DNA of 64,000 nt. Origin: Sphingobacterium multivorum (GTDB lineage: Bacteria; Bacteroidota; Bacteroidia; Sphingobacteriales; Sphingobacteriaceae). Numbering within the stretch: position 1 is the stretch's first letter; the number at the start of each line of letters is the position of its first letter. The notes below the pieces were generated by a model. That model had not been told where the DNA came from and searched no databases. It was given only the letters and a program-made list of their open reading frames with translations. Made by a program: the position numbers and the translations under genes. The stretch is taken from assembly GCF_900457465.1 (NCBI RefSeq), contig NZ_UAUU01000011.1, positions 2,046,001-2,110,000 on the forward strand. The letters are read 5' to 3'. This document shows positions 27,611 through 37,188 of this stretch, in pieces.

Positions 27611-28663
27611 TTAGAAACTGTATACACAGGCCAATAGAAATTGTCCTGCAGATTTAGTTGGGCTTAAGTCGTTCTTGATGAATCGTTCGGTATTTCCTTT
27701 GTCAATTCTGATTTCGGGAATAAATTTGAATCCATGGTAATTGTATTCTGCTGTTAAGGTGGTTGCGAGGATATTGGAACTAGGGATTCCATTTTCTTCC
27801 TCTTTATGCGTTTGGAAAAACTCTTCGCGTAATCCTAGGCCAAAATTTTCTGAAAAATGAATTCTTGGATAAAGTGCTATTCCAGAGTAACCGCCACCAT
27901 CTCTCTTTTTATAATTTGTAGCATTTAATCCAAGGAAAAATTTTGAGGTGAAGTCATAATTAGCAACGAGATCGACCAAGGTCCCGGAACTGTAATTGTT
28001 TTTACCGCCAGCGGACGATCCTGTCAGAAAATTGAGATAGAAGCTGCTTTTGTCATTGGGGGTATAGGCCAGTTGTGATCCGACATGGGAAACTCCGTTC
28101 ATATCTTGATAGACGTTCCAGTCGTTAAATAGTCCGACCATTAAGGCTACTTTGTCTGAGAAACTATAGGTAGCTTTTAAACCTGCGTCTTGAAATGGGC
28201 CGGCGCCAAATAAATAGGAAGTTGAATAATGAAAGTTGTATGTGGGCGATATTACTTCAAAACCCACAAATGTTCCCATGAATCCTGCAGTAAGATTGAG
28301 CTTCTCGGTTAGATCATAGCCTACATATAAATTTTGGATGTGGAAACTGTTTTTGTCATCGCCGGCCTGGCCATCACCATTCATAATGGATCGATACTGC
28401 CCTCTGGGGCCAAAAGATAATTCTCCGACAAATGATGCTTTTTTAAACTTCTTTTTTACAGCCAAATCCACCATGCCAATAGACACAGAATTGTTGTCTT
28501 CCGTAAAATAGGTGTTGATGTTGGGTTTGTTTTGAAAATCATATTTCCAATAGGTGTCTACTGATCCGGATATTTCTATTTCTTTTTCTTTTGTTTCTTC
28601 TTGGCACGTGGCTGTGTTTATCAGAAATGTCGATAAAATGACGGTTGTTAGAAGTCTTTTCAT
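27611..28663 (-). CDS. Outer-membrane porin (BBP2-like beta-barrel)
   Basis: Starting at ATG 28663 (MKRLLTTVILSTFLINTATC) gives a signal peptide and about 350 residues; the longer frame to 28810 is a lysine-rich AT artefact. The mature protein alternates aromatic and polar residues (DTYWKYDFQNKP, NLYVGYDLTEKLNLTAGF, HGFKFIPEIRIDKG) and ends with Phe (LLACVYSF), as outer-membrane beta-barrels do. It fits the Bacteroidota putative porin family BBP2. It is divergent from amtB, a pairing seen in this phylum that suggests a role in nitrogen-source entry; this last point is inference. Confidence 0.82.
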   Translation of the reverse strand: MKRLLTTVILSTFLINTATCQEETKEKEIEISGSVDTYWKYDFQNKPNINTYFTEDNNSVSIGMVDLAVKKKFKKASFVGELSFGPRGQYRSIMNGDGQAGDDKNSFHIQNLYVGYDLTEKLNLTAGFMGTFVGFEVISPTYNFHYSTSYLFGAGPFQDAGLKATYSFSDKVALMVGLFNDWNVYQDMNGVSHVGSQLAYTPNDKSSFYLNFLTGSSAGGKNNYSSGTLVDLVANYDFTSKFFLGLNATNYKKRDGGGYSGIALYPRIHFSENFGLGLREEFFQTHKEEENGIPSSNILATTLTAEYNYHGFKFIPEIRIDKGNTERFIKNDLSPTKSAGQFLLACVYSF

Positions 28664-28952
28664 GTTTTTTTTTGGTTTAAGTTTGATTTGTTTGATGTTT
28701 TTGGGTGAAATTATCTTTTTTTTGCTTGTTTTGTTTGGTTTTTGGTTTAAAAATAAAGTGATTATTGTGATTTTTGTATTTGTTTTCGTGAAATTATGTA
28801 AAAAAATCATAAAAAATAAAATAACATGGTATTTTTTTAATAAAAAGACTTTATATTTGAAAAAATTATAAGAGAAAGTAGCTTTTTGTTTTGTTCTTGT
28901 ATTTTTTTAACAATTTTATTAATGTATTGAAAACACTAATCAGTTTAAACAA

Positions 28953-30257
28953 ATGAAAAAAATTATTCCACTCATTGTTCTAGTTCTTTTGGGAGTATTA
29001 GGACTTGTATTTCCCTCGATTGACTTGTCTGACTTAAACAAGACAGAATTTGATACGGGAGATACGGCCTGGCTGTTGACTTCTTCTGCATTGGTGTTGA
29101 TTATGACACCCGGACTTGCCTTTTTTTACGGCGGTATGGTTAGCAAGAAGAATGTAATTTCAACGATGATGCAAAGCTTTATATGTATGTGTTTAATGAC
29201 AATCCTTTGGGTCATTGTTGGCTTTAGTTTAGCTTTCGGCGATGATATCGGTGGTATTGTGGGTGATCCGCGTACATTTTTTATGATGAAAGGTACATTA
29301 GGGAATGTTGCTTGGGGAGCGCTTCCCACTATACCTTTGGTTTTGTTTGCCATGTTTCAATTGAAGTTTGCGATTATCACACCGGCATTAATTACTGGGG
29401 CTTTTGCGGAACGTATTCGTTTCAATTCATTTATGCTATTCATTATCCTATTCAGTATTTTTATTTATATGCCATTGGCACATGCTACTTGGCATCCAGA
29501 AGGTATATTGGCAAAATTTGGTGTTCTTGATTTTGCCGGTGGTACAGTTGTGCACATGTCAGCTGGTTGGGCAGCGTTGGCAGCTGCTATTTATTTAAAA
29601 GGACGTAAGACGCAAAGTCATAATCCCGCACGTATAAGCTATGTGATATTGGGTACAGCACTCCTGTGGTTTGGCTGGTTTGGATTTAATGCCGGTTCTG
29701 CTGGTGGAGCAAATTCGTTGGCAGCATATGCTTTTGCGACCACAACTACTGCATCGGCCATGGCCGCCATAGCATGGATATTTGTTGATATCATACGTGG
29801 AAAAAAACCTTCAGCAATGGGGGCGTGTATCGGTGCCGTTGTTGGTTTGGTTGCGATTACTCCAGCAGCTGGTTTTGTCAGTATTCCACATGCGATGATC
29901 ATTGGTTTGGTTGGTGCTTTGGTTAGTAATCTGGTTGTATATCTGAGAAGCAAAACAAGTATAGACGATACGTTGGATGTGTTCCCTTGTCACGGGGTAG
30001 GCGGTATGGTTGGTATGGTACTTACCGGTGTGTTTGCTCACCATAATGTTAATCCACTTGTTGTGGACAATGGCCTATTTTTTGGCGAGACGAAATTGTT
30101 TTTTGTCCATATGGTCGCGTTATTTGCGGTGTCATTTTTTGCCTTCGTGGGTTCATTGGTACTATTGAAGATCACCGATCTTATCGCTCCATTGCGCGTC
30201 GAAGAAACAGATGAAGAGCTTGGCTTGGATGTTTCTCAACATGCAGAAGCATTGTAA
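28953..30257 (+). CDS. amtB: Ammonium transporter
   Basis: A 434-residue inner-membrane channel with about eleven helices plus a cleavable or twelfth N-terminal segment (MKKIIPLIVLVLLGVLGLVF). Family motifs are clear: MTPGLAFFYGGMV, the pore His in VVHMSAGWAALAA and its twin in CHGVGGMVGM, and FGWFGFNAGS. It conducts NH3/NH4+ and is normally controlled by a GlnK protein, but no glnK gene is adjacent here. Divergent porin upstream. A TATATTTG box at 28852-28859 is a candidate -7 element without a clear -33. Confidence 0.95.
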   Translation: MKKIIPLIVLVLLGVLGLVFPSIDLSDLNKTEFDTGDTAWLLTSSALVLIMTPGLAFFYGGMVSKKNVISTMMQSFICMCLMTILWVIVGFSLAFGDDIGGIVGDPRTFFMMKGTLGNVAWGALPTIPLVLFAMFQLKFAIITPALITGAFAERIRFNSFMLFIILFSIFIYMPLAHATWHPEGILAKFGVLDFAGGTVVHMSAGWAALAAAIYLKGRKTQSHNPARISYVILGTALLWFGWFGFNAGSAGGANSLAAYAFATTTTASAMAAIAWIFVDIIRGKKPSAMGACIGAVVGLVAITPAAGFVSIPHAMIIGLVGALVSNLVVYLRSKTSIDDTLDVFPCHGVGGMVGMVLTGVFAHHNVNPLVVDNGLFFGETKLFFVHMVALFAVSFFAFVGSLVLLKITDLIAPLRVEETDEELGLDVSQHAEAL

Positions 30258-30282
30258 ACCATTCGTAGCATAACGCTCCATT

Positions 30283-30331
30283 TATCCCAAACAATCTACT
30301 GCTTCGCGGTACATTATTTGGGATATTTTTT
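30283..30331 (+). terminator. Terminator of amtB
   Basis: TATCCCAAA / TTTGGGATA stem (30283-30291 and 30317-30325) with a 25-nt loop, followed by TTTTTTGC. Confidence 0.7.
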
Positions 30332-30409
30332 GCATTTTTGTCCTGCAAGGAGAAGAGTGTATCTTGTTATACACTATTTTCGGCAACTATGCCTCTAAAA
30401 AGATGTTCA

Positions 30410-30715
30410 ATGACTACTGAGATTAAAGATACTTTGCGTTCTGATTTTGAAAAAATGATGCGTTATTGCCTCCAGAAAAATGGTGATTTCGGTTTTAACC
30501 TGTTTGGCGAATATGCTGTATCTGTATTAAATTTCTATGTCGGGAGTTCAATTTTGCCGCTTAACGAAAAACGTGAAGCTGCATTTTTCCTTACGAACCT
30601 TTACAATGCAGGTATTAGAAATGCAATTACCCCAGAGGATATTGAAGAAATAGCCGATGTGGTCTCGCAGGACAAGACGTTAAACTATCAGCTATTGGCC
30701 CCTATCTTTAACTAA
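30410..30715 (+). CDS. Hypothetical protein (about 101 aa)
   Basis: I start at ATG 30410 (MTTEIKDTLRSDFEKMMRYC) because the 24 upstream codons look non-coding and overlap the post-terminator spacer. The soluble protein is mostly helical, with motifs YAVSVLNFYVGSSILPL and NAITPEDIEEIADVVSQ. No family is recognised with certainty. It converges on the lipocalin gene (18 nt between stops). Confidence 0.6.
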   Translation: MTTEIKDTLRSDFEKMMRYCLQKNGDFGFNLFGEYAVSVLNFYVGSSILPLNEKREAAFFLTNLYNAGIRNAITPEDIEEIADVVSQDKTLNYQLLAPIFN

Positions 30716-30733
30716 GGTTTGATCTATACAGGA

Positions 30734-31270
30734 TTAGTGCTTGGTCCACACCAGATCTCCTGTTTTATATCCACATTGGAGGGCATAGGTTAAAAATTCA
30801 TTTCTTATTTTATCTGGAATTTCCCTTTCACGGCCCAAAATCCACATATAGTCGAGGTTGTCTCCAAAAATAAGTGCATATTTATAATCCGATGTTATTT
30901 TTACGATATTATAGCCACTGTAAAACGGTCCAAAGAACGACACTTTAAGTGCACCTTCATTGGGGCTGTTGACAAATTTAGCTTTTCCGATAGACTGTTT
31001 CCAGCGTTCTTTGTCTTCGGAGTACCCTTGGTTATTGACACGTATTGTACCATTTTTATTTTTGCTGTATTCTGCCGAAACTTGACTTAAGCCTTTTTCC
31101 CAATAAAAATCGAGTCTAGCTATTTCATACCATTTTCCAAGGTATTTATCCAAGTCAAACGGATCGACGACGTCAGGTCGCGAGATGAGGGGCTTAAAGG
31201 CATTATAGGCCACAGCGCTAAGTGCGACGCCAGCTAACAGTAACAGTGATTTTTTCTTATCCATGTTCAT
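30734..31270 (-). CDS. Lipocalin family protein (Blc-like)
   Basis: A 178-residue protein with an N-terminal hydrophobic anchor (about 8-24) and a lipocalin fold: the signature GKWYEIARLDFYWEKG places G45-x-W47, then the conserved YSKNKNGTIRVNNQGY and late LGREREIP segments of Blc-type bacterial lipocalins. No lipobox Cys is visible, so anchoring is by a membrane helix or a cleaved signal. Blc proteins bind fatty acids or lysophospholipids under envelope stress. The closely spaced rightward neighbours (30715 and 31368) are transcribed in the opposite sense. Confidence 0.87.
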   Translation of the reverse strand: MNMDKKKSLLLLAGVALSAVAYNAFKPLISRPDVVDPFDLDKYLGKWYEIARLDFYWEKGLSQVSAEYSKNKNGTIRVNNQGYSEDKERWKQSIGKAKFVNSPNEGALKVSFFGPFYSGYNIVKITSDYKYALIFGDNLDYMWILGREREIPDKIRNEFLTYALQCGYKTGDLVWTKH

Positions 31271-31367
31271 CTTTCGAATATATATTGTTAAAACAACAAT
31301 TTTGATACCAATAAGGTTTACACATACCGCGCTATTTTGCTAATTTTGTTGACTAAAATTTGTATCG

Positions 31368-31829
31368 GTGTATTCAAGGGAAGAGATAAAACAATTAAAA
31401 CAGTTATTCTGGACGAAGTTTGGCCAATTTATGGCTTTACATACTTCTGCAGATGGGGATAAGGTAAATTGGATCAACTACAAGACAGGCATTAAGCATT
31501 TATACTTCAAAATGGATGCGGATAACAAAGTGGCAACTGTTGCGATACAGTGGTCACAACCTGATGCTGGACTGAGGGCATTGATGGCAGAACAATTTTT
31601 TCAGTTTAAAGCGTTGTTGCAGGATCTTCTTGAAGAGGAGTGGATTTGGGACATGGACGGAACGGACGAATATGGGAAACCGATTTGTCGGATCTACACA
31701 AGCTTAACAGGTTACAGCGTTTTTAAAGAGACAGACTGGGCTGAGCTCATTTCTTTTTTTAAGCCTCGAATAATTGCGCTGGATGAGTTTTGGTCCTCAG
31801 CGAAGTATACCTTCGATATTTTCAAATAA
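31368..31829 (+). CDS. DUF4268 domain protein
   Basis: A 153-residue soluble protein starting at GTG 31368 (MYSREEIKQLKQLFWTKFGQ), as there is no suitable ATG. It matches DUF4268: an N-terminal WTKFGQFM helix, W-rich centre (WINYKTGIKHLYFKMD) and LLEEEWIWD. Members are often found in Bacteroidota, sometimes linked to restriction or repair genes, but here none is adjacent. A TAATTTTG box at 31341-31348 could be its -7 element. Function unknown. Confidence 0.75.
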   Translation: MYSREEIKQLKQLFWTKFGQFMALHTSADGDKVNWINYKTGIKHLYFKMDADNKVATVAIQWSQPDAGLRALMAEQFFQFKALLQDLLEEEWIWDMDGTDEYGKPICRIYTSLTGYSVFKETDWAELISFFKPRIIALDEFWSSAKYTFDIFK

Positions 31830-31951
31830 TTAACATTTAGTATAGTAAGATGAGTTATTACAGGTTTGATTCCGCTTTTCAACTCCAGTTTGTGAAGAGA
31901 ACAGCGTTTTTTACAGGTAAGAACTTCGTCATCATTTAAAACAACAATCTA

Positions 31952-32746
31952 ATGAAAAAAATGATTAAGGGTTTGCTGGCAATGGCAATGTGTTTTCAGC
32001 TTTCTTCGGTATTTGCGTGGGGTACAACGGGACATCGTGTCGTGGCCGAAATTGCGGAACGCCATTTGACAAAAAAAGCCAAAAAAAATATAGGGAAAAT
32101 TATTGGAAAACAGAAACTGGCTTATTGGGCCAACTGGGGCGATTTTATTAAATCAGATCCCAATCCTGAATTTAAAAAACTGGGAAATTCCCATTTTATC
32201 AATTTAAACTCGAATTTACCCTGGGCTGATTTTCAATTGGGTTTGGAAAGTTCAGCCGACGAGAATCTTTATAAGACAGCGCTACGTATTGAGAAGTCGT
32301 TTGCAGATAAAACTCTTCCAATGGATCAGCAAAAGCAAAACCTGTATTTCTTGATCCATATTTTGGGCGATGCGCATCAACCCATGCACGTTAGCCGTGC
32401 TGAGGATCAGGGAGGCAATAAGATTGAAGTAAGCTGGTTTGGAAAAAAATCGAATATTCATCGTGTATGGGATAGCGATTTGGTTGATAATGAGAAGTAT
32501 AGTTACACCGAGTTTGCAACTGTTTTAGATGTGAACAATAAAAAAGAGAATGCGCAGTTAGCGGCTGGGGAACTCTCGAATTGGTTGTATGAATCAAATC
32601 AATTAGCTGAAAAGATTTATGCTGACGTAGCTAATAACGCCAATTTATCGTACACTTATGTCTATCAAAACAAGGATATTATGGAGCAATGTATGCTCAA
32701 AGGTGGTTTACGCCTTGCCAAAGTGTTAAATCGGATTTTTGGTTAA
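31952..32746 (+). CDS. Secreted S1/P1-type nuclease
   Basis: A 264-residue exported enzyme. Signal cleavage after VFA leaves Trp23 as the mature N-terminus, whose amino and carbonyl groups bind zinc in this family. Further ligands are visible in WGTTGHRVVAEIA, NWGDFIK, LIHILGDAHQPMH and NIHRVWDSDLV. S1/P1 nucleases degrade single-stranded DNA and RNA or remove 3' phosphates, using three zinc ions. It probably recovers nucleotides from extracellular nucleic acids. Single gene with its own hairpin downstream. Confidence 0.9.
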   Translation: MKKMIKGLLAMAMCFQLSSVFAWGTTGHRVVAEIAERHLTKKAKKNIGKIIGKQKLAYWANWGDFIKSDPNPEFKKLGNSHFINLNSNLPWADFQLGLESSADENLYKTALRIEKSFADKTLPMDQQKQNLYFLIHILGDAHQPMHVSRAEDQGGNKIEVSWFGKKSNIHRVWDSDLVDNEKYSYTEFATVLDVNNKKENAQLAAGELSNWLYESNQLAEKIYADVANNANLSYTYVYQNKDIMEQCMLKGGLRLAKVLNRIFG

Positions 32747-32766
32747 TGTAGCGGGGCTATCACTTC

Positions 32767-32807
32767 ACACAAACAGGGCTATTCATTTTGGATAGCCCTG
32801 TTTGTGT
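32767..32807 (+). terminator. Possible terminator after the nuclease gene
   Basis: 16-bp perfect stem ACACAAACAGGGCTAT / ATAGCCCTGTTTGTGT with a short loop. No long T-run follows, so its role as an intrinsic terminator is probable but not certain. Confidence 0.6.
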
Positions 32808-32986
32808 CATGCCAGACATATTCCTTACAGTACCGTTTAAGTTATTCGCTTATCAAAGAAGCTGGCCTCACGGTTTGGATATCTTCCTAATTTAGGTAAG
32901 CCCGACGTTGCGATCAAATTGATTGTATGCTTTCAGTTAAACAATGTCCGTAGCTTAATTGTTTCCTGTGTATTAAATCGATTTCA

Positions 32987-34777
32987 ATGACTATCCCACA
33001 ATTATTTAAGAAAATTGTTCCCTTTGCCAAACCTTATCGTCAGCTGATTATTTATACGTTGCTATTAACGGTAGTGGGGTCTTTCGCGGCGCAAATAAAC
33101 GCTTTTATTTTACGTTATACCGTCGATCAAATTAATGAGCTGATGGTCGCCAAGGAGCCTTTATCGAAGGGCATGTATCTTGTTGGTATAATTAGTATTA
33201 TTTTACTAATTAAAGAAATAGTCTACGCTTTTGTGCAATTTGGTCAGAAATTTTACGGGGAGAAACTTCGCATTTATATCGCACGTGACTTTTCTCAATC
33301 CATTGTAAACCGTATTTTAACCTATAAGTTAGCCTTCTATACCTCAAGCGACAATGAAAGTGGAAAATTGGCTACCCGGATAGATGCCGGGATCAGTTCG
33401 TTGACACGTCTGGTCCAAAATTTCTTTATTGATATTCTGCCTTTGTTTGCCAATGCAATCATTGCATTAATCTGTATGTTCTACGCTAATGTATACGTAG
33501 GTCTAGTGGGATTGGCTGTTATTCCCTTGTATCTTTATATTAGTCAGACCCAAGCCTCTAGATTGACGGGCTTTAGGAGGCAGATGCGCAAATACCGGGA
33601 GTCGAAAAATAATCGGATCATTAGTTTGATCGATTCAATTCTGGTAATTAAGTCTTTCGTTCGAGAGCCAGAAGAAGCGAAACGTCATGAAAAGATTCAA
33701 TATGAAATGACTGAGAATCAAATGGAAACTCGAAAAACAAGTTTTTTTTACGATAGCATTAAAAATTTCGTAGAACAGATTGCCGTTGTCATAATTATTG
33801 TTTTAACGGCCTATCTTGTTCTCTCGGGCCAAATTACCATTGGTGCGATTATGTTTCATATTATGTTATTTAATAACGTTTCGGCACCGATTCGTCAGCT
33901 GCACCGGATTTATGATGAAGTAAACGATGCCCTGGTCTATTCGGAATCTTTCTTTGAAATTTTGGAATCTGACGAGTATATAGAATCAAAGGGAGATTAT
34001 AAGCCGGCACAGATAAAAGGACATTTGGCGTTACGGAATGTATTTTTTGAATATCCGAATGGGACGGTTGCTTTAAAGGATGTAAATTTTGAGATCAAGC
34101 CAAATGAAATTACGGCATTAGTGGGGCTGAGTGGAGCCGGGAAAAGTACGATTATCAACTTATTGGATAAATTTTATGAACCCACCAGTGGGCAAATTTT
34201 TTTGGATGGGGTAGACTTGGCAAAATACGATACAGCGTTTCTCCGTCGACATATCGGTATGGTATTGCAACGGAATCATATTTTTAAAGGAACTATCTTT
34301 GAAAATATTGAATATGGTAAAATGGGAAGTTCCAGGGAAGAGATCATTGAAGCGGCCAAAAAGGCCTATATCCATGAGCAGATTATGGATTTGCCCAAAG
34401 GTTACGATTCAGATGCGCAATCGCTGTCAGGGGGGCAGCAGCAGCGGATCGCTATAGCTCGTTTGTTTTTAAAAAATCCGCCGATTATTTTTCTCGACGA
34501 GCCTACGGCTAATTTGGACGCCATTGCGACCGAACAGATTAAAAATAGTTTGGATGCCATAAAGAAAGACCGTACAGTAATTATCGTTTCCCACAGTATC
34601 TCCCAGATCATCGATTCCAATGCTATTGTGGTCATGGAAAAGGGGATGGTGGTGGAGAAAGGACAACATGAAGATCTATACACACATAAAGGAACCTATT
34701 ATGATATTTTCTCGGCAATGGCCAACAGCTTAAACCTGAGTAAAATAAGCAGAACATTACAAGCAGATAAAAGATAG
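32987..34777 (+). CDS. ABC exporter (fused permease-ATPase)
   Basis: A 596-residue half-transporter: an N-terminal six-helix membrane domain (about 20-310) and a C-terminal ATPase. The ATPase has Walker A GLSGAGKST near 380, Q loop GMVLQRNH, signature LSGGQQQRIAIAR near 480, Walker B IIFLDEPTANLD near 500 and H-loop VSHSIS. It would work as a homodimer exporting lipids, drugs or peptides. No partner subunit is encoded nearby and substrate is unknown. The stop lies only 7 nt from the convergent EamA gene. Confidence 0.92.
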   Translation: MTIPQLFKKIVPFAKPYRQLIIYTLLLTVVGSFAAQINAFILRYTVDQINELMVAKEPLSKGMYLVGIISIILLIKEIVYAFVQFGQKFYGEKLRIYIARDFSQSIVNRILTYKLAFYTSSDNESGKLATRIDAGISSLTRLVQNFFIDILPLFANAIIALICMFYANVYVGLVGLAVIPLYLYISQTQASRLTGFRRQMRKYRESKNNRIISLIDSILVIKSFVREPEEAKRHEKIQYEMTENQMETRKTSFFYDSIKNFVEQIAVVIIIVLTAYLVLSGQITIGAIMFHIMLFNNVSAPIRQLHRIYDEVNDALVYSESFFEILESDEYIESKGDYKPAQIKGHLALRNVFFEYPNGTVALKDVNFEIKPNEITALVGLSGAGKSTIINLLDKFYEPTSGQIFLDGVDLAKYDTAFLRRHIGMVLQRNHIFKGTIFENIEYGKMGSSREEIIEAAKKAYIHEQIMDLPKGYDSDAQSLSGGQQQRIAIARLFLKNPPIIFLDEPTANLDAIATEQIKNSLDAIKKDRTVIIVSHSISQIIDSNAIVVMEKGMVVEKGQHEDLYTHKGTYYDIFSAMANSLNLSKISRTLQADKR

Positions 34778-34784
34778 GGGATTA

Positions 34785-35723
34785 TTAACTTGTGCGACTA
34801 TGGAGTATCATGCCAATGACCACCAATACAATACCCATACAGGAATATACATTTGGAAGTGCCGCCTGCAAGATGAGAATTTCGCCTAGCAGCGTAAAAA
34901 TAACTTCCATGGCCTGTGTTGCCTCTACAGCTGCTAAGGCTTTATGATCGTGATGAACGAAATCAGTAGCTGAGAAAAATAAAAGTGTTGCAATCACCCC
35001 CGAACAAATGGCCACTAAAAAGGTTTGGAAGAGCTGACTATCAGTTGGTAAACCATGATCAGAATAGCCAAATAGACTCAGGATAATCCAAAATGGCATA
35101 CTACAGAGCGTCATCCCGAGCGTGCGTTGAAAAGCATCTAACCTATTATTTGATATTTTCATCATTTTACGGTTACCTAAGGGATAGGCAATGGAACCGA
35201 TCAATACAGGGATGGTTCCCAATAACATGCTGTTTAAGGAGGTTGACTGGGCTTCTGAAATTTGCATCAAAAGAATACCTAAAAAAATTAGAATGGAGAA
35301 GAGGAGTGAAGCTTTTGATATGCTTTTTCGCTGACCTTTCTTTTCGAGCAACGGACCAATAAACATGCCGGCTATAATGGTGAATTCGAAAGTGCTGGCC
35401 ACGAGCCAAGATGGGCCATAATTTGCGCCATAGGTAAGCGCCGCATAGAACAGTCCGAATCCGATGGTACTCCAAAGAAGCCATTGCCAAAGGTTAGATC
35501 TGATTTCTTTAAGTAAATCGATGAGGTTTCCTCTTATGGCAACAATGATAAGTAAGACTGGGAGCATCCAAATAAACCGTAAGGAGGCTGTCCATTGCCA
35601 GCTTCCACCGGACACGGCCATAATGCGGTTTAGAACGAAGGTACTGGCAAAAAATAAGGCGGCTAGCGTTCCTAAAAAAAGTGCATTTTTTTTATTCTTT
35701 TTTATTGTAAATTGGATTGGCAT
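34785..35723 (-). CDS. EmrE/EamA-type multidrug efflux transporter
   Basis: A 312-residue integral membrane protein with about ten hydrophobic helices, two five-helix halves of the drug/metabolite transporter superfamily. The start MPIQFTIKKNKKNALFLG is cytoplasmic and basic. Segments such as GSWQWTASLRFIWMLP and GANYGPSWLVASTFEF match the family often annotated as 'multidrug resistance efflux transporter' in Bacteroidota. The true substrate may be a metabolite. Leftward, convergent with the ABC exporter. Confidence 0.82.
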   Translation of the reverse strand: MPIQFTIKKNKKNALFLGTLAALFFASTFVLNRIMAVSGGSWQWTASLRFIWMLPVLLIIVAIRGNLIDLLKEIRSNLWQWLLWSTIGFGLFYAALTYGANYGPSWLVASTFEFTIIAGMFIGPLLEKKGQRKSISKASLLFSILIFLGILLMQISEAQSTSLNSMLLGTIPVLIGSIAYPLGNRKMMKISNNRLDAFQRTLGMTLCSMPFWIILSLFGYSDHGLPTDSQLFQTFLVAICSGVIATLLFFSATDFVHHDHKALAAVEATQAMEVIFTLLGEILILQAALPNVYSCMGIVLVVIGMILHSRTS

Positions 35724-35884
35724 AAATAAGTGGAATGCGATGTATACTTAACTTTGTGAAAGTAAGCAAATGTCCGTTTAAATGAAAATGAAACAAAAAC
35801 TAATTGATTTTTATCGCGATTTTCTCATTTAAAATTCCTTATTTTGCCTAATCAATAAAACAAGTAGTAAGAAAATTAATCAAG

Positions 35885-37087
35885 ATGATTATACAACCAA
35901 GAACTAGAGGTTTTATTTGTTTAACCTCGCATCCACAAGGGGCTGCGCAAAACATTAAAAATCAAATTGAATACGTGAAATCCAAAGGTGAGATCGCGAA
36001 TGGTCCAAAGAAAGTATTGGTAATCGGTGCTTCTACTGGATTTGGTATTGCATCTCGGATTTCTGCAGCATTTGGTTCTGGAGCTGCTACAATCGGTGTA
36101 TTTTTTGAAAAACCTGCGGCAGAAGGCAAGCCCGGGACTGCCGGATGGTACAATTCCGCAGCTTTTGAGAAAGAAGCCCATGAGGCGGGATTATATGCCA
36201 AAAGTATCAATGGCGACGCTTTTTCGGACGAAGTGAAAAAACAAACTATTGAACTTATTAAAAAGGATCTGGGACAGGTTGATTTAGTGGTTTACAGTTT
36301 GGCATCACCACGCCGTACGCATCCAAAAACGGGGGTAGCACATGCTTCTGTTTTGAAACCGATACAAGAACCATTTACCAACAAAACGGTAGATTTCCAT
36401 ACGGGTGTAATTTCAGATATTACCATTCAGCCTGTTGAAAATGAAGAAGATATTGCGAATACTGTAGCTGTTATGGGTGGAGAAGACTGGAAGTTTTGGA
36501 TCGAAGATCTTAAAGCTGCTGGTGTGTTAGCTGATGGAGCGAAAACAGTTGCCTATTCTTACATAGGTCCTGAACTTACTTATCCAATTTACCGTAATGG
36601 TACGATTGGTCGTGCGAAGGATGATTTAGAAGGAACAGTGCCTGCCATAAACGCGATTTTGAGCGATATTAATGGTGTATCTTATGTATCGGTGAATAAA
36701 GCTTTGGTTACGCAATCAAGCTCAGCTATTCCTGTTGTTCCTTTATACATTTCTTTATTGTACAAAGTCATGAAAGAAAAAGGAATTCACGAGGGTACAA
36801 TTGAACAAATGCAACGTTTGTTTGCCGAGCGACTTTATACTGCTGACGGTAAAGTATTGCTTGATGAAAAAGGTCGTATCCGTGTTGATGACTTAGAAAT
36901 GCGTGAAGATGTTCAGGCTGAAGTTGCAGCATTGTGGGAGAAAGCAACAACTGAAAATTTAGCGGAAATTTCAGATATTGAAGGTTATCGTAACGAGTTT
37001 TTCAATTTGTTCGGTTTCAATTTTGAGGGTATCGATTACAATGCTGATACCAATGAAGTTGTTGGCGTACCTAGTATTGAGGGTTAA
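35885..37087 (+). CDS. fabV: FabV-type enoyl-ACP (trans-2-enoyl-CoA) reductase
   Basis: A 400-residue NADH-dependent enzyme that reduces the enoyl-ACP double bond in the last step of fatty acid elongation. The long length separates it from FabI (about 260). Visible are the N-terminal MIIQPRTRGFICLTSHPQG, the NADH-binding GASTGFG (48-54), VVYSLASPRRT, and the Y-X8-K catalytic motif (Tyr236 to Lys245). FabV enzymes are typically less sensitive to triclosan than FabI; whether this strain also has FabI cannot be seen here. Monocistronic, ending in a very strong terminator. Confidence 0.95.
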   Translation: MIIQPRTRGFICLTSHPQGAAQNIKNQIEYVKSKGEIANGPKKVLVIGASTGFGIASRISAAFGSGAATIGVFFEKPAAEGKPGTAGWYNSAAFEKEAHEAGLYAKSINGDAFSDEVKKQTIELIKKDLGQVDLVVYSLASPRRTHPKTGVAHASVLKPIQEPFTNKTVDFHTGVISDITIQPVENEEDIANTVAVMGGEDWKFWIEDLKAAGVLADGAKTVAYSYIGPELTYPIYRNGTIGRAKDDLEGTVPAINAILSDINGVSYVSVNKALVTQSSSAIPVVPLYISLLYKVMKEKGIHEGTIEQMQRLFAERLYTADGKVLLDEKGRIRVDDLEMREDVQAEVAALWEKATTENLAEISDIEGYRNEFFNLFGFNFEGIDYNADTNEVVGVPSIEG

Positions 37088-37096
37088 ATTTAACGA

Positions 37097-37156
37097 ATAT
37101 ACCTACAAAAAGAGCGGTGAATGTTTAAACATTCACCGCTCTTTTTGTAGGTATAT
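37097..37156. terminator. Perfect 60-nt palindromic bidirectional terminator
   Basis: The 60 bases are a perfect palindrome with no loop mismatch: ATATACCTACAAAAAGAGCG continues to the centre TTTAAA and then mirrors itself. A5 and T5 runs inside the stem let it end transcription both ways, serving fabV and the convergent MFS gene. Stems this perfect and this long are unusual for simple terminators. Confidence 0.9.
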
Positions 37157-37188
37157 CTTTGATACGATGTATGGATGTTTAGTGGAGA

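Noticed and set aside
28664..28810. N-terminal extension of the porin
   Set aside because: Lysine/asparagine-rich product of AT-rich spacer; a clear signal peptide begins at 28663.
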